From NCBI RefSeq assembly GCF_000337675.1, contig NZ_AOIB01000028.1, positions 148,140 through 212,139 on the forward strand: DNA of 64,000 bases, written 5' to 3'. The position numbers were made by a program, and so were the translations under genes. Source of the DNA: Natronococcus amylolyticus DSM 10524. Lineage in GTDB: Archaea; Halobacteriota; Halobacteria; Halobacteriales; Natrialbaceae. Positions 20,053 to 29,086 of the stretch are shown one piece after another; position 1 is the first letter of the stretch, and every line of letters starts with the position of its first letter. The notes beneath the pieces were generated by a model. That model was not told the DNA's origin. It made no database searches and saw only the letters and a list, made by a program, of their open reading frames with translations.

Positions 20053-20263
20053 ACGGTCCTGTGGGATGCGGTCCCCTCCCGTCGGATGACGAGCCACTCG
20101 ATCTCTCTCGAGGAGCCGGATCTGGTGGCTGACGTCAGCGCGTCTCCGCTCGCCGCGCCTCGAAACGGGGCCGCACCCCACCGATCGCCGCCGACCGGCC
20201 GTCGAGCCGCGACGAGTTGCCGACCGGCAGTACAGCCAAGTCGCCGGCCGGTCTACGTCCGGC

Positions 20264-20596
20264 ATGGTCACCGACTCCAACCGCGACGAGATGTCCGACT
20301 CGGACGAGACGGAGACGCTCGACCTCGAGCGACCGGAGGCGATCCAGTTTGGCGTCACGCGCGGCGAGAACGACCTCGAGATCGGTCCACCGCGGGATTA
20401 CCCCGATCGGGCCGACGTCTCGGTTCGCCGATCCGGCGACGACGTCGTCCTGAGCGTCGACGCCATGGCGGGTGATCACGGCACGGGCCACGTCGACGCG
20501 ACGCTGACCCCCGAGGAGGCCCGTCGCCTATCTGACCGCCTGACCGAGACGGCTCGCCGGACGGCCGAAGACGACTCGAGGGAGAACGGTGACTGA
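20264..20596 (+). CDS. Hypothetical acidic protein
   Basis: 110 aa, very acidic, with a central beta-rich segment (ADVSVRRSGDDVVLSVDAMAGDHG) and a C-terminal helix (TPEEARRLSDRLTETARRT). The C-terminal part resembles small proteins that score expression or binding data, but no family is recognised. ATG 20264 or ATG 20291 (MSDSDETETL) may be the start; the second is nearer the conserved-looking part. Confidence 0.55.
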   Translation: MVTDSNRDEMSDSDETETLDLERPEAIQFGVTRGENDLEIGPPRDYPDRADVSVRRSGDDVVLSVDAMAGDHGTGHVDATLTPEEARRLSDRLTETARRTAEDDSRENGD

Positions 20597-20999
20597 GCCG
20601 TAGCGGCGCCCCGGGCCGTCCTCGAACGATCGTTTTCGTAGTTCTACTCGCCGACAGTTACGCCGTACTGTCGAGTGGTCGTCGCTAGCTGCTCCGCTAT
20701 CGGGGACGCTGCCGGCTACCGGAGCTGTCGAGACCTGGCGTTCAGGGAGGGCAATACCGATACCTGTGGGCCCTGAACGGCCGAAATACGCTCCGCCTTT
20801 CGATCGGGTAGTATCTCCGTTCGAGGGCCGAACGACGCAATTCCTCCGCGATGCCGACAGCGGTGAGTACGTTACGAGGGCTGTCACGTTTGCTCGCGGG
20901 CGACGGTAGTACCGCCGTCATAAGGAAACAACGTTTACTATCCCAAACAGTCTCTAAGACGCACATAACAAACTCCTCACCTGTAGACCTTCTCATAGT
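20597..20999. other. Intergenic region, no gene seen
   Basis: 403 nt upstream of the second PadR gene. It contains another copy of the octamer CGTACTGT at 20664-20671 and an AT-richer final ~80 nt that probably holds the padR promoter. No open frame has a recognisable product. Confidence 0.4.
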
Positions 21000-21275
21000 A
21001 TGGACGACCTCACGGGATTCCAGCGAGACCTCCTCTACGTGATCGCGGGTGCCGAACAGCCGTCGGGCCAGGAGATCAAATCGGAGATCGAGCAGTACTA
21101 CAGCGCCGACATTAACCACGGTCGGCTGTACCCGAACCTCGATGCGGTCGTCAACAAGGACCTCGTCGAGAAGGGGCAACTCGACCGCCGGACGAACTAC
21201 TACGAACTCACCGAGACCGGAGAGCAGGCGATCGAGGACCGTCTGGAGTGGGTCTCCCGGTACACCGGCCAATAA
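21000..21275 (+). CDS. PadR-family transcriptional regulator (paralog of 17273-17548)
   Basis: 91-aa wHTH-only PadR protein. Helices 2-3 and the recognition segment INHGRLYPNLDAVVNKDLVEK are almost identical to the copy at 17273, so the two may read the same or overlapping DNA sites. Divergence is concentrated after residue 68, in the C-terminal dimerisation part. A HalOD1-domain gene follows after 42 nt, possibly in the same transcript. Confidence 0.85.
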   Translation: MDDLTGFQRDLLYVIAGAEQPSGQEIKSEIEQYYSADINHGRLYPNLDAVVNKDLVEKGQLDRRTNYYELTETGEQAIEDRLEWVSRYTGQ

Positions 21276-21317
21276 TCAGCCGAAAGTATTTACGAAATAA
21301 TATGGTTCCGGAGAACG

Positions 21318-21566
21318 ATGACTGAAACACTCACGAAGGCTGGTACCGAGATACACGAACGGATCGTCGTCGGGGTCGCGACGCTCGAGAACGTCGATCC
21401 GGTGGCGCTCCCACCGCTGTTCGACGCGGTCGATCCAGACGCGCTCGAGGCGATCTTCGCGGATCCCGAGAGCGAAGCGGTGCGGATCGGGACGGTCGAG
21501 TTCCCGTACGCCGGACACACGATCCGCATCGAGTTCGACGACGACCCGGTCGTCAGAATCGACTGA
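21318..21566 (+). CDS. HalOD1 output-domain protein
   Basis: 82-aa protein matching the haloarchaea-specific HalOD1 output domain: a helix with IHERIVVGVATLENVDP, the hallmark LFDAVDPDALEAIFAD, then strands with GTVEFPYAGHTIRIEFDDDPVV. HalOD1 usually occurs at signalling-protein outputs or as a stand-alone unit; its partner is unknown. It lies 42 nt downstream of a PadR regulator. Confidence 0.8.
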   Translation: MTETLTKAGTEIHERIVVGVATLENVDPVALPPLFDAVDPDALEAIFADPESEAVRIGTVEFPYAGHTIRIEFDDDPVVRID

Positions 21567-21604
21567 GTTCGATCCCGAGCGGTGGAGACGTCAAAACCGC
21601 GCGC

Positions 21605-21919
21605 TCAATCGTAGCTCAGACTATCTAGCGTGTAGCGATCGACCGTGTGGTTTCGGTCGACGACGAGGACGGGACCGTCGGCTCCCTGCTCGAGTTCACA
21701 CCCGAGGTCGCCGAGATTCCCCGGATTGAGCGAGGCCGGTGGCTCGTCGAGCGTGAAATTGAGGGTCCCGGTGTTTCCGCGGACCCGTTCGGGCTTTTTC
21801 GCGGCCGCGTGGATCCGGTTTCCGTTCTGTTTCACGTCGATCGTTCCGGTAAACTCCCAGGTGTCGTCGTTGTACCGAATCTGCTCGCCGTCGAGTTCCC
21901 GAAGATGTGCCTCGACCAT
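21605..21919 (-). CDS. Hypothetical 104-aa protein
   Basis: Acidic protein with predominantly beta character (DTWEFTGTIDVKQNGNRIHAAAKK, TLNFTLDE, GPVLVVDRNHTVDRYTL). The amino-acid composition is that of a real haloarchaeal gene. No family recognised. It converges with the HalOD1 gene. Confidence 0.65.
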   Translation of the reverse strand: MVEAHLRELDGEQIRYNDDTWEFTGTIDVKQNGNRIHAAAKKPERVRGNTGTLNFTLDEPPASLNPGNLGDLGCELEQGADGPVLVVDRNHTVDRYTLDSLSYD

Positions 21920-22010
21920 GGGAGGACATGATCGGCGGTGACTATAGTCGTTGGGCCGAGAGCGGCGGCTCTCGGAATTCGTTCCCGCGAGGCCGTTTCC
22001 CTGCCTGGAC

Positions 22011-22793
22011 TCAGTCCGAGCCGTCGTCAGCGGTCATCGTTTCGAACGTCTCCCGCGCGGCGTCGCTCCCCTCCGCGAGGTAACACAGGTCCGCGCCGGC
22101 GATCGCAAAGTCGACGCCGGCGTCGACCCAGCGCCGCATCTCCTCGTCGTCGGTCGCGAGCATCCCGACCGGTTTCCCGGCTCCGTGGGCAGCCTCCAGG
22201 ATCGACTCGAGTGCCGACTGGAACCGTTCGTGGTCCCACTGGCCGAAGACGTCCAGCGACGCAGAGAGGTCGCCGTGGCCGACGATAACCGCGTCTACGC
22301 CGTCGACCGAAACGATCCCCGCGGCGTTCTCGACGCCGCGTTCGGTCTCGATCTGGACGATCGTCGTCAGCTCCTCGTTCGCGCGCTCGACGTACTCGCC
22401 GAACGCCCGCCCGTAGTCGGACGCTCGAGCGGGAGCCGCCCCGCGGCTTCCCTCGGGCGGGTATCGCATCGCGTCGACGACTCGTTCGGCCTCCTCGGCC
22501 GTCTCGATCCTCGGCACCAGCAGTCCGTCGACGCCGAGATCGAGCACCCGCTTGATCCGGGTTCGATCGTTCCCCGGAACGCGAACGATCGACGCGACCG
22601 CCTCGTCGAGCGCCTCGATTGCCCGGAGCATGTTCGCGACGGTCTCGAGGCCGAGAGCCGTGTGCTCGGTGTCGATAACCACGAAATCGAACCCTCGAGC
22701 GCAGAGCTCCGCGACGGTCGGATGGCCGATCGAGATCCAGTTTCCGACCGAGCGGTCGTCCCTCGCTAGCAACGGCTGTGATCGATCCTCCAT
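22011..22793 (-). CDS. HpcH/HpaI-family aldolase
   Basis: 260-aa class II pyruvate/2-oxoacid aldolase-family TIM barrel. It has VGNWISIGHPTVAELCARGFDFVVIDTEHTALG (phosphate/substrate-binding start and metal Glu/Asp region), LVPRIETAEEAERVV, the metal Glu in IVQIETERGVENAAGI, and IVGHGDLSASL. Members cleave 4-hydroxy-2-oxo acids (HpcH/HpaI) or related substrates such as macrophomate-type or 2-dehydro-3-deoxyglucarate aldols. ATG 22793 starts immediately before the domain. No catabolic partner gene adjoins it. Confidence 0.88.
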   Translation of the reverse strand: MEDRSQPLLARDDRSVGNWISIGHPTVAELCARGFDFVVIDTEHTALGLETVANMLRAIEALDEAVASIVRVPGNDRTRIKRVLDLGVDGLLVPRIETAEEAERVVDAMRYPPEGSRGAAPARASDYGRAFGEYVERANEELTTIVQIETERGVENAAGIVSVDGVDAVIVGHGDLSASLDVFGQWDHERFQSALESILEAAHGAGKPVGMLATDDEEMRRWVDAGVDFAIAGADLCYLAEGSDAARETFETMTADDGSD

Positions 22794-22920
22794 GCGACTC
22801 CGTCTCCTCGACGCCAGTTGAACGCAGGGGATGCGGAAACTCGACCCGATACCCTCCGGAGCTCGAACCGGATCCGCGCCGACACAAAGGATATGGTGAA
22901 ATAACAGCAGTGTTCCCGGT

Positions 22921-23121
22921 ATGCACTCCAAAACGTTCTCGAAGTTCCTGTCGACGGCGTTGGTTCTGGCGATGCTCGCGGTTTCGATCGCGGCGATCGT
23001 CTCGCCGCCGGATCCGTTCACGCTCGTTCTGTACTCGGTACCGCTGTTACTACTCACCTCAGTGACCGCCTACCTGGTCACGTACGGTCGGCGGAGTACG
23101 GTTCGCGGGAAGAGAGCGTGA
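22921..23121 (+). CDS. Small membrane protein, two helices
   Basis: 66 aa with two predicted transmembrane segments (STALVLAMLAVSIAAIV and TLVLYSVPLLLLTSVTAYLV) and a basic cytoplasmic tail (YGRRSTVRGKRA). Divergent from the aldolase, with an AT-rich ATATGGTGAAATAAC about 30 nt upstream. Function unknown. Confidence 0.65.
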   Translation: MHSKTFSKFLSTALVLAMLAVSIAAIVSPPDPFTLVLYSVPLLLLTSVTAYLVTYGRRSTVRGKRA

Positions 23122-23268
23122 ATCACGGGTGTCGACCCCGATTGCAGGGTCGCTAGCGGTGGTCGCCCCTCTTCGCTTACTCTGGTCTCTCTTCGACTGT
23201 GGCCGCTCCGTCCGTGTTAGTGAACTGATAACCACAATCCGTATAACTGAACGACCGTTTGTGCAGGT

Positions 23269-23808
23269 ATGGACGAAATCGATCTGAGCAACAGTCAGCG
23301 GCTGACGATAACGACGCTGATCAACGAGTATCAGGCGACCGGCGAACCGGTGAACGCCCGCGCCCTCGCGGACGAAACCGATCGGAACGCGGGCACAGTT
23401 CGGAATCAGATGCGGACGCTCACCTCGATCGGGCTCGCCGAGGGGATCGCCGGGCCGAAAGGCGGGTACGAACCGACCGACGCCGCCTACCAAATCCTCG
23501 GTCGCCAGCAGCTGGACGATACGGAAACCGTCACCCTCGCCAGCGAGTACGATCGCGTCGACGCGACGGTCGACGAGATCGATTTCACGAACGTTCATCA
23601 CCCCGACCTTTGCCGAGCGCAGCTCCACTTCCAGCAGTCGGTCCGCGACCTCGAGGAGGGTGATCCGATCGTCGTCGGCCCCTCTCCGGTCTCGAGTCTG
23701 GTCGTTCTCGGTAAGATCACGGCTATCGAGGAGACGAACAACGTGGTGATCGTCGACGTCGAGGAGCTACAGGCACCGCTTCGGGACGACCCGTCGCCGT
23801 CGTCGTAA
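23269..23808 (+). CDS. Winged-helix transcriptional regulator with beta-rich C-terminal domain
   Basis: 179 aa. Residues 6-75 form a winged helix (LTITTLINEYQATGEPVNARALADET then NAGTVRNQMRTLTSIGLAEGIAGPKGGYEPT). Residues 90-170 are a beta-rich domain that may sense a ligand (DPIVVGPSPVSSLVVLGKITAIEETNNVVIVDVEE). The layout recalls haloarchaeal Rrf2/TrmB-like annotated regulators, but I cannot assign a subfamily. No target is suggested by neighbours. Confidence 0.75.
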   Translation: MDEIDLSNSQRLTITTLINEYQATGEPVNARALADETDRNAGTVRNQMRTLTSIGLAEGIAGPKGGYEPTDAAYQILGRQQLDDTETVTLASEYDRVDATVDEIDFTNVHHPDLCRAQLHFQQSVRDLEEGDPIVVGPSPVSSLVVLGKITAIEETNNVVIVDVEELQAPLRDDPSPSS

Positions 23809-23859
23809 TCGGCGGCTCCTCGCGGGAACGGTCTCCTGCGGGCCGGGACCGTCTCTGGC

Positions 23860-23976
23860 TCATGGGGCGTCGTACTCCCCGCTCTCGTACTCCGCGATCT
23901 CGATGGAGCCACAGCACGAACAGGTCCACTCGTTCGCCTCGAGCACCGTGCCGCAGTTCCGACACTCGTAGACCAC
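23860..23976 (-). CDS. Tiny rubredoxin-like zinc-ribbon protein
   Basis: 38-aa protein starting at GTG 23976 with a GGGAG ribosome-binding site about 10 nt upstream. The motif YECRNCG (Cys5, Cys8) pairs with TCSCCG (Cys19/21/22), a zinc-ribbon or rubredoxin knuckle. A TATA-like ATATATG at about 24021-24027 lies at promoter distance. Such tiny ribbons are common in Halobacteria; function unknown. Confidence 0.65.
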   Translation of the reverse strand: MVYECRNCGTVLEANEWTCSCCGSIEIAEYESGEYDAP

Positions 23977-24121
23977 GGCAGTATCTCCCGAGAGACGCTT
24001 TTTTACTGCCGTGAGAATAGGCATATATTCTGATACTCAGTGGAACGGTAAACACTGCTGCTTTCAGCTGCCTGCCCGGTCGTGACGATCGACCGCCGTC
24101 GAACGCTCGACGGCCGTCTCG

Positions 24122-25645
24122 TCAGTCGTCCTCCTCAAATCCACCGTTCGCGGTCGGCGGTCGTTCCTCGGCGCCCGGCTCGCGCTCTCGATCCGAATCC
24201 GCCTCGACCACGCTGTCGGTCCATGTCCCCCGAAGGAGGTACAGGCCGGCCAGCACGACGATCACGACGTTCGTCAGCGCGTCCCCGATGAAGACGCCGG
24301 TCGCGCTCATCCCCAGCGGTTCGGCGAGGCCGTAGGCCAGCAGCGGACGGAGCACGATGAAGCCGACGATCGCGAACCCCATCGCGGTTCGGGTGCTGCC
24401 GCTTCCGCGGAACGCCCCCTGGACGATGTAGAAGACGCCCAGGAAGACGAACGAGAGCGAGACGATCCGCAGGTACTCGGCGCCGACAGCCGTCACCTCG
24501 GCCGCCCCCGAGCCGGTGATGAAGAAGCTGACGATCGGATCGGCGAGCAGGTAGACGAACCCGCTGAACAGGAGGAAACAGCCGGCGATGAGGCCGGCCG
24601 CGGCGTACACCCCGCGCTTGGCGCGGTCGACCTGCTGGGCGCCGAGGTTCTGCCCGACGACGGTTTCGACGCCTCGAGCGAGCCCGAGCGCCGGCAACAC
24701 GACCATCGACGTGACGCGGGTGCCGATGCCGTAGCCGGCGACCGCCGTCGGGCCGGCCAGCGCGACCAGCGCGGTCAGGATCGTCACGCTGAACGCCTTG
24801 GTGCTGACCTCGACGCTCGCGGGAAGGCCGATCGTCACGAGCTGTTTGATGGTCTCGAACTCCGGTCGGAAGTCGCTCGCCGAGAGTTCGACCCCGACCC
24901 GTCCCGAGAGCAACAGCCAGATCCCGATCCCGGCTGCGAGCCCCCGCGAGAGGATCGTCGCGAACGCCGCCCCCTGGACGGCCCAGCCGTCGAATCCGGT
25001 GAGCGCGAACAGCTGTGACTCGAGGGCCTCGAGGCCGAACCAGGCGAAGACGACGTTGTCCTGAAAGCCCAGAATGAAAAAGGGGTCGATGGCGACGTTG
25101 AGCGCGACGCTGAACGTCATGAGATACAGCGGCGTGCGCGTATCACCCCACCCTTGGAGCAGCGACTGGAAGACGAAGAACGCGAAGATAAAGGGCATTC
25201 CGGCGAACTCCGTTCGGGTGTAGGTGCGGGCGTACTCGTACTCGAGGGTACCCGGCTCGGCGCCGACGAGCCGGAGCATCGTCGGCGTCAGCAGGAAGCC
25301 GACGATCCCGATCAGTACCGAGAGGCCGAAGACGAACGTGACGGTCTGGCCGGCGACCCTGGCGATCCGCTCCACGTTGCCGGCGCCCTTGTTCTGGGCG
25401 ACGAGGACGGTCCCCGCGACGTTAAAGCCGATCCCGAAGCTGATCACCAGAAAGATGATCGCCCACGAAAACGACAGCGCAGAGACGCCCGCCTGACCGA
25501 GCCGACCGACCCAGAACGTGTCGGCCAGGTTGTAGCCGACCATCAGCAGATTGGTGATGACGATCGGAACCGAGAGGACGATCAACGGCCACACCAGCTT
25601 TCCGTTGATGACGTCGACCGACCGGTCCCGTCGTTCTCGGCTCAT
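24122..25645 (-). CDS. MATE-family efflux transporter
   Basis: 507-aa multidrug/toxin-extrusion antiporter, about 12 helices. The N-terminal ITNLLMVGYNLADTFWVGRLGQAGVSALSFSW is the family signature, and two homologous halves are seen. The C-terminus is an acidic tail. It likely couples Na+ or H+ influx to drug or metabolite export, substrate unknown. Divergent from the ABC transporter genes. Confidence 0.9.
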   Translation of the reverse strand: MSRERRDRSVDVINGKLVWPLIVLSVPIVITNLLMVGYNLADTFWVGRLGQAGVSALSFSWAIIFLVISFGIGFNVAGTVLVAQNKGAGNVERIARVAGQTVTFVFGLSVLIGIVGFLLTPTMLRLVGAEPGTLEYEYARTYTRTEFAGMPFIFAFFVFQSLLQGWGDTRTPLYLMTFSVALNVAIDPFFILGFQDNVVFAWFGLEALESQLFALTGFDGWAVQGAAFATILSRGLAAGIGIWLLLSGRVGVELSASDFRPEFETIKQLVTIGLPASVEVSTKAFSVTILTALVALAGPTAVAGYGIGTRVTSMVVLPALGLARGVETVVGQNLGAQQVDRAKRGVYAAAGLIAGCFLLFSGFVYLLADPIVSFFITGSGAAEVTAVGAEYLRIVSLSFVFLGVFYIVQGAFRGSGSTRTAMGFAIVGFIVLRPLLAYGLAEPLGMSATGVFIGDALTNVVIVVLAGLYLLRGTWTDSVVEADSDREREPGAEERPPTANGGFEEDD

Positions 25646-25813
25646 CTACTCACCGCTCCGGGGCGAGGGGGTGAAACGCTTTCTCCTTCGCCGTGATCGT
25701 TCGAGCGGCGACGTGGACTCTTCCGGGCCGGCCGAACAGGAGTTGCGAGTGAGCTCCGACCCGGATCGCGGCGGAGGCCTCGAGCTTTTGTAGCTTCCTC
25801 GCCTCTACGGTGT

Positions 25814-26968
25814 GTGACAGTGCGCGACGACGGCCGGTTCGCGGGTCGGCAGAACGAAGCCACGGGAACCGGCGAGACGGCCGCCGAACCCGTCCTCGAA
25901 CGCTCGGCCGAACAGTCCAACTCGAGGGCCGAGCCGATCGACCGCGTCGCCGACGACACCGACGGCCCGCTACCGGCGCGTCGTCCCCCAGCCGTCTCCG
26001 TCGATGGGCTGTGCAAGCGGTTCGGTGACGGTCCGGAGGCGATCACGGCCGTCGACGACGTTTCGCTCGAGATCGAGACCGGATCGATCGTCGGACTGCT
26101 GGGGCCGAACGGCGCCGGAAAGACGACGCTGATCAAGTCGATCCTCGGAATGGTGTTTCCCGATGAGGGAACGGTCCGGATCCGGGGAGTCGACGTCTAC
26201 GACCGTCCTCGCGAGGCGTACGCGTTCGTCGACGCGATGCTCGAGGGCGCGCGAAACGACTACTGGCGACTGACCGTCCGGGAGAACCTGCGATATTTCA
26301 CCACGATCAGCGGCGTCGACCCGGACTCGGTGCGCGGCCGACACGAGCGACTGCTCTCGCAGCTGGAACTCGCCGAGAAAGCGGACGTCCCCGTCCGCGA
26401 CCTCTCGCGGGGGATGAAACAGAAGGTGTCGCTGGCGACCGTCCTCGCGGGGGGAGCGGAGGTGATCTTCCTCGACGAGCCGACGCTCGGGCTGGACGTC
26501 GAGAGCTCGCGCACCCTCCAGCGGGAGCTGCGGCGCCTCGTCGAGGAGGAGGGGCTCACCGTCGTCCTCAGCAGCCACGATATGGACGTCGTCGAGACGG
26601 TCTGTGATCGGGTCCTCGTCGTCTCGAACGGGCGGATCATCGCGGACGACACCGTCGACGCGTTGCTTCGCGGAACGGACCGTCATCGGATTCGGATCTC
26701 GAGTCCCGATCTCGTCGGATCGATCGTCTCGGAGCTGCGAAACCGGTTCGCCGTGATCGAGATCGAGGCGTTCGACACCGGCGGGCGAATCGACGTCACG
26801 ACGGACGGCGACGGGCTGTACGAACTGATGGCCCGGCTCCGGGCTGCCGGAGTGGCCCTCGAGCGGGTGCGGACCGTCGAGCCGGACCTCGAGGACGTGT
26901 TCGTCGAGCTGACGAGCGCCGAGGGGGAGGAGCCGACCACGCGAGGAGTCGAGGAGGGCGAGCGATGA
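25814..26968 (+). CDS. ABC transporter ATP-binding protein
   Basis: 384-aa ATPase of a DrrA/ABC-2-type exporter. Walker A GPNGAGKTTLIKS is near residue 97, the signature is degenerate LSRGMKQKV, and Walker B is VIFLDEPTLGLD with a following D-loop and H-loop SSHDMD. Residues 1-60 are low-complexity acidic. The last ~95 residues form a regulatory domain of DUF4162 type. Start GTG 25814 is the only nearby candidate; no ATG precedes the domain. It overlaps the permease start by 4 nt (ATGA). Confidence 0.88.
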   Translation: MTVRDDGRFAGRQNEATGTGETAAEPVLERSAEQSNSRAEPIDRVADDTDGPLPARRPPAVSVDGLCKRFGDGPEAITAVDDVSLEIETGSIVGLLGPNGAGKTTLIKSILGMVFPDEGTVRIRGVDVYDRPREAYAFVDAMLEGARNDYWRLTVRENLRYFTTISGVDPDSVRGRHERLLSQLELAEKADVPVRDLSRGMKQKVSLATVLAGGAEVIFLDEPTLGLDVESSRTLQRELRRLVEEEGLTVVLSSHDMDVVETVCDRVLVVSNGRIIADDTVDALLRGTDRHRIRISSPDLVGSIVSELRNRFAVIEIEAFDTGGRIDVTTDGDGLYELMARLRAAGVALERVRTVEPDLEDVFVELTSAEGEEPTTRGVEEGER

Positions 26969-27579
26969 CAGCCCGGGAAGCCGCTGCGGCCGAGACGCCG
27001 CGGAAGGCGGGCTACCGCCACCTCGCTCGAGCCGTCCTCTATCGGGAGTTCCTGCTCTTCGTCCGCTACCCCGCCAACGCGGTCGGGGGGATCGTCGTCG
27101 CGTTGTTTTTCTTCGGCGTCCTCTTCTACGGCGGGCGGATGGTCGCCGGGCAGGCGCTCACCGACTCGATCGAGGGGATCGTCGTCGGCTACTTCCTGTG
27201 GACGCTCTCGGTTGGCGCCTACTCCTCGATCTCGAACGACATCGGGAGCGAGGTCCAGTGGGGAACTCTCGAGCGCCACGTGATGACGCCGTTCGGGTTC
27301 GCGCCCGTCGCGCTGTTGAAAGGCGTCGCGAAGATCGTTCGGACCTTCCTCACCTCGACGGTGATCCTGGCCGTGATGATCGTCGTCACCGGTACGACGC
27401 TCGAGCTGAATCTCCTGACGATCGTCGTCGTCGCGACGCTTACGATCGTCTCGGTGCTCGGCCTCGGTCTCGCGGCGGGCGGGATCACCGTGCTCTACAA
27501 ACAGATCGGCAACTGGCTCAACCTCCTTCAGTTCGGGTTCATCGTGTTGATCTCCGCGCCTGCGTTCGACCTCGGCTGA
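26965..27579 (+). CDS. ABC-2 type permease, interrupted by in-frame TGA
   Basis: 204-aa N-terminal part of an ABC-2 exporter membrane subunit, with helices from LFVRYPANAVGGIVVALFFFGVL to LLQFGFIVLISAPAF. It stops at TGA 27577-27579. The very next codon is ATG, and translation in the same frame continues the family sequence through 27777. Intact relatives are about 250-280 aa, so the last ~65 residues, including the final helix, are missing from this product. It starts inside the ATPase stop codon (ATGA overlap). Confidence 0.75.
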   Translation: MTAREAAAAETPRKAGYRHLARAVLYREFLLFVRYPANAVGGIVVALFFFGVLFYGGRMVAGQALTDSIEGIVVGYFLWTLSVGAYSSISNDIGSEVQWGTLERHVMTPFGFAPVALLKGVAKIVRTFLTSTVILAVMIVVTGTTLELNLLTIVVVATLTIVSVLGLGLAAGGITVLYKQIGNWLNLLQFGFIVLISAPAFDLG

Positions 27580-27777
27580 ATGCGTTTTCTCCCGCTCGCC
27601 CACGGCAGCGCCCTCCTCCAGCGCGCGATGGTCGACGGGATCCGGCTCTGGGAGTTCTCGCCGATCGACGTGGGAATTCTCGTCGGGGTCGCGGTCGGCT
27701 ACCTGGCTCTGGGGTACGTCGTGTTCCAGTACGCGACCCGTCGAGCGAGACGGCTCGGCGTCCTCGGCGACTACTAA
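27580..27777 (+). pseudogene. C-terminal fragment of the ABC-2 permease after the in-frame stop
   Basis: 65 in-frame residues starting MRFLPLAHGSALLQRAMVDG, which in ABC-2 permeases directly follows the segment ending at 27576, then the last helix (DVGILVGVAVGYLALGYVVF) and a basic C-terminus. The single TGA separates two pieces that otherwise form a normal permease. It may be a nonsense mutation (TGG to TGA is one change), a sequencing error, or a stop-start junction TGAATG allowing reinitiation. Confidence 0.6.
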
Positions 27778-27781
27778 GATC

Positions 27782-28027
27782 ATGAGTCACGACAGAATCC
27801 GCGCGCGGAAACCGACGGCCGACGTCGATCGGTGGACCGTCGGCACCGTCGAGCGAACCGGCAATCGGGACGGAAACACCGTCTTCGAGGTGCGAAGCGA
27901 CGAGAGCGAGTCGGTCGAGCTCGTCGTCACGGCCGCTATCGGGGAGTTAGTCGAGAAGCGACTGGGGCTCGAGGACGGCGAGTCGCCGGTCGGCGCTCGA
28001 GTCTGGTATCGGAAACGCGGCGGCTGA
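27782..28027 (+). CDS. Hypothetical small acidic/basic protein
   Basis: 81 aa beginning 4 nt after the permease fragment stop, so likely part of the ABC operon transcript. It is beta-rich in the middle (VGTVERTGNRDGNTVFEVRS, SVELVVTAAIGEL), with a basic end (VWYRKRGG). No family recognised. Confidence 0.6.
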   Translation: MSHDRIRARKPTADVDRWTVGTVERTGNRDGNTVFEVRSDESESVELVVTAAIGELVEKRLGLEDGESPVGARVWYRKRGG

Positions 28028-28048
28028 CACGTTCGGACGAGCGAGCGC

Positions 28049-29038
28049 TTACTCGGTTGTCGGAACGCCGAGTTGGTCCTCGAACGCCCCTCGAACCGCC
28101 TCGAGGTCGTCGAACGCCGACAGCGCCAGCCCGAGCTTGATCCGGGCCTTCCAGGGCGGCAGGTCGCCGGCCGGGATCGTCCCGTGCTCGCGGACGGTTC
28201 GGCTGCCGCCCGGACCGCCGTAGCGAGCGCTCACCGCGCCGTCGAAACACCGCGTCGCGACGACAACCGAGATGCCAGTCTCGACCGCGTCGGCGACGGC
28301 GTCGCCGATCGCGGGCGTCGTGTTGCCGATGCCGCTCGCCGCCAGAACGAGGCCGTCGACGTCGTCCTCGACGGCGCGCTCGAGCTGGCGAGCGTCGACG
28401 GCCAGCCCGCTGGGGATCATCTCGACTCGAGCGGTCAGCTCGGTGGCGGGCAGCGAGACCGACTCGCTTCGGGGGTCGCGGCGCAGCGAGATGCCGTCGG
28501 CCGTGAGCTCCGCGACCGGTCCCGAGTCGGGCGAGGCGTACGCCTCCGGGCGGCCGGCTCGTGCCTTCGTCACCCACCTGGCCGCGTGGACGAGGTTGCC
28601 GAACGCGATGTACGCACCCTCCGTGAACCGCTCGTCGGCCGCGGTGCGGACCGCCTGCAGGAGGTTCGCCGGGCCGTCGGCGCCCGCCATGTCCGCGGGC
28701 CGCTGTGCGCCGGTGAAGACGACCGGGATGTCGGCGTCGCTCACCAGGTCGAGGTAGTACGACGACTCCTCCATCGTGTCGGTGCCGTGGGTGACGACGA
28801 CGCCGTCGACGCCATCCTCGCCGGCCCGTTCGACCGCACGGACCAGCGACGCGACGTTCGACGCGGAGAGGTGAAAACTGAGTTCGTCGCAGACGGATTC
28901 GACCTCGAGGGTCGCGACGTCCTCGAGTTCGGGGACGGCCGCGACGAGGTCGTCGCCGTCCTTCGAGGGCGTGGCGCCGCCGTCGCCGTCAGTCGATGCG
29001 ATCGTTCCGCCGGTGCTCAGGACGCGGACGCGTGGCAT
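28049..29038 (-). CDS. L-asparaginase, type I-like
   Basis: 329-aa amidohydrolase converting L-asparagine to aspartate and ammonia, cytoplasmic (no signal). Both catalytic Thr motifs are present: STGGTIAST at residues 8-16 and VVTHGTDTMEES near 83. The Lys site lies in WVTKARAG. Start ATG 29038 is directly before the first motif. It is preceded by the HNH gene on the same strand (48 nt gap). Confidence 0.92.
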   Translation of the reverse strand: MPRVRVLSTGGTIASTDGDGGATPSKDGDDLVAAVPELEDVATLEVESVCDELSFHLSASNVASLVRAVERAGEDGVDGVVVTHGTDTMEESSYYLDLVSDADIPVVFTGAQRPADMAGADGPANLLQAVRTAADERFTEGAYIAFGNLVHAARWVTKARAGRPEAYASPDSGPVAELTADGISLRRDPRSESVSLPATELTARVEMIPSGLAVDARQLERAVEDDVDGLVLAASGIGNTTPAIGDAVADAVETGISVVVATRCFDGAVSARYGGPGGSRTVREHGTIPAGDLPPWKARIKLGLALSAFDDLEAVRGAFEDQLGVPTTE

Positions 29039-29086
29039 ACGAGGGTGTCTCGGGCGGAGCTACTTTGCTTGTCGCCTGCGGAGAGT

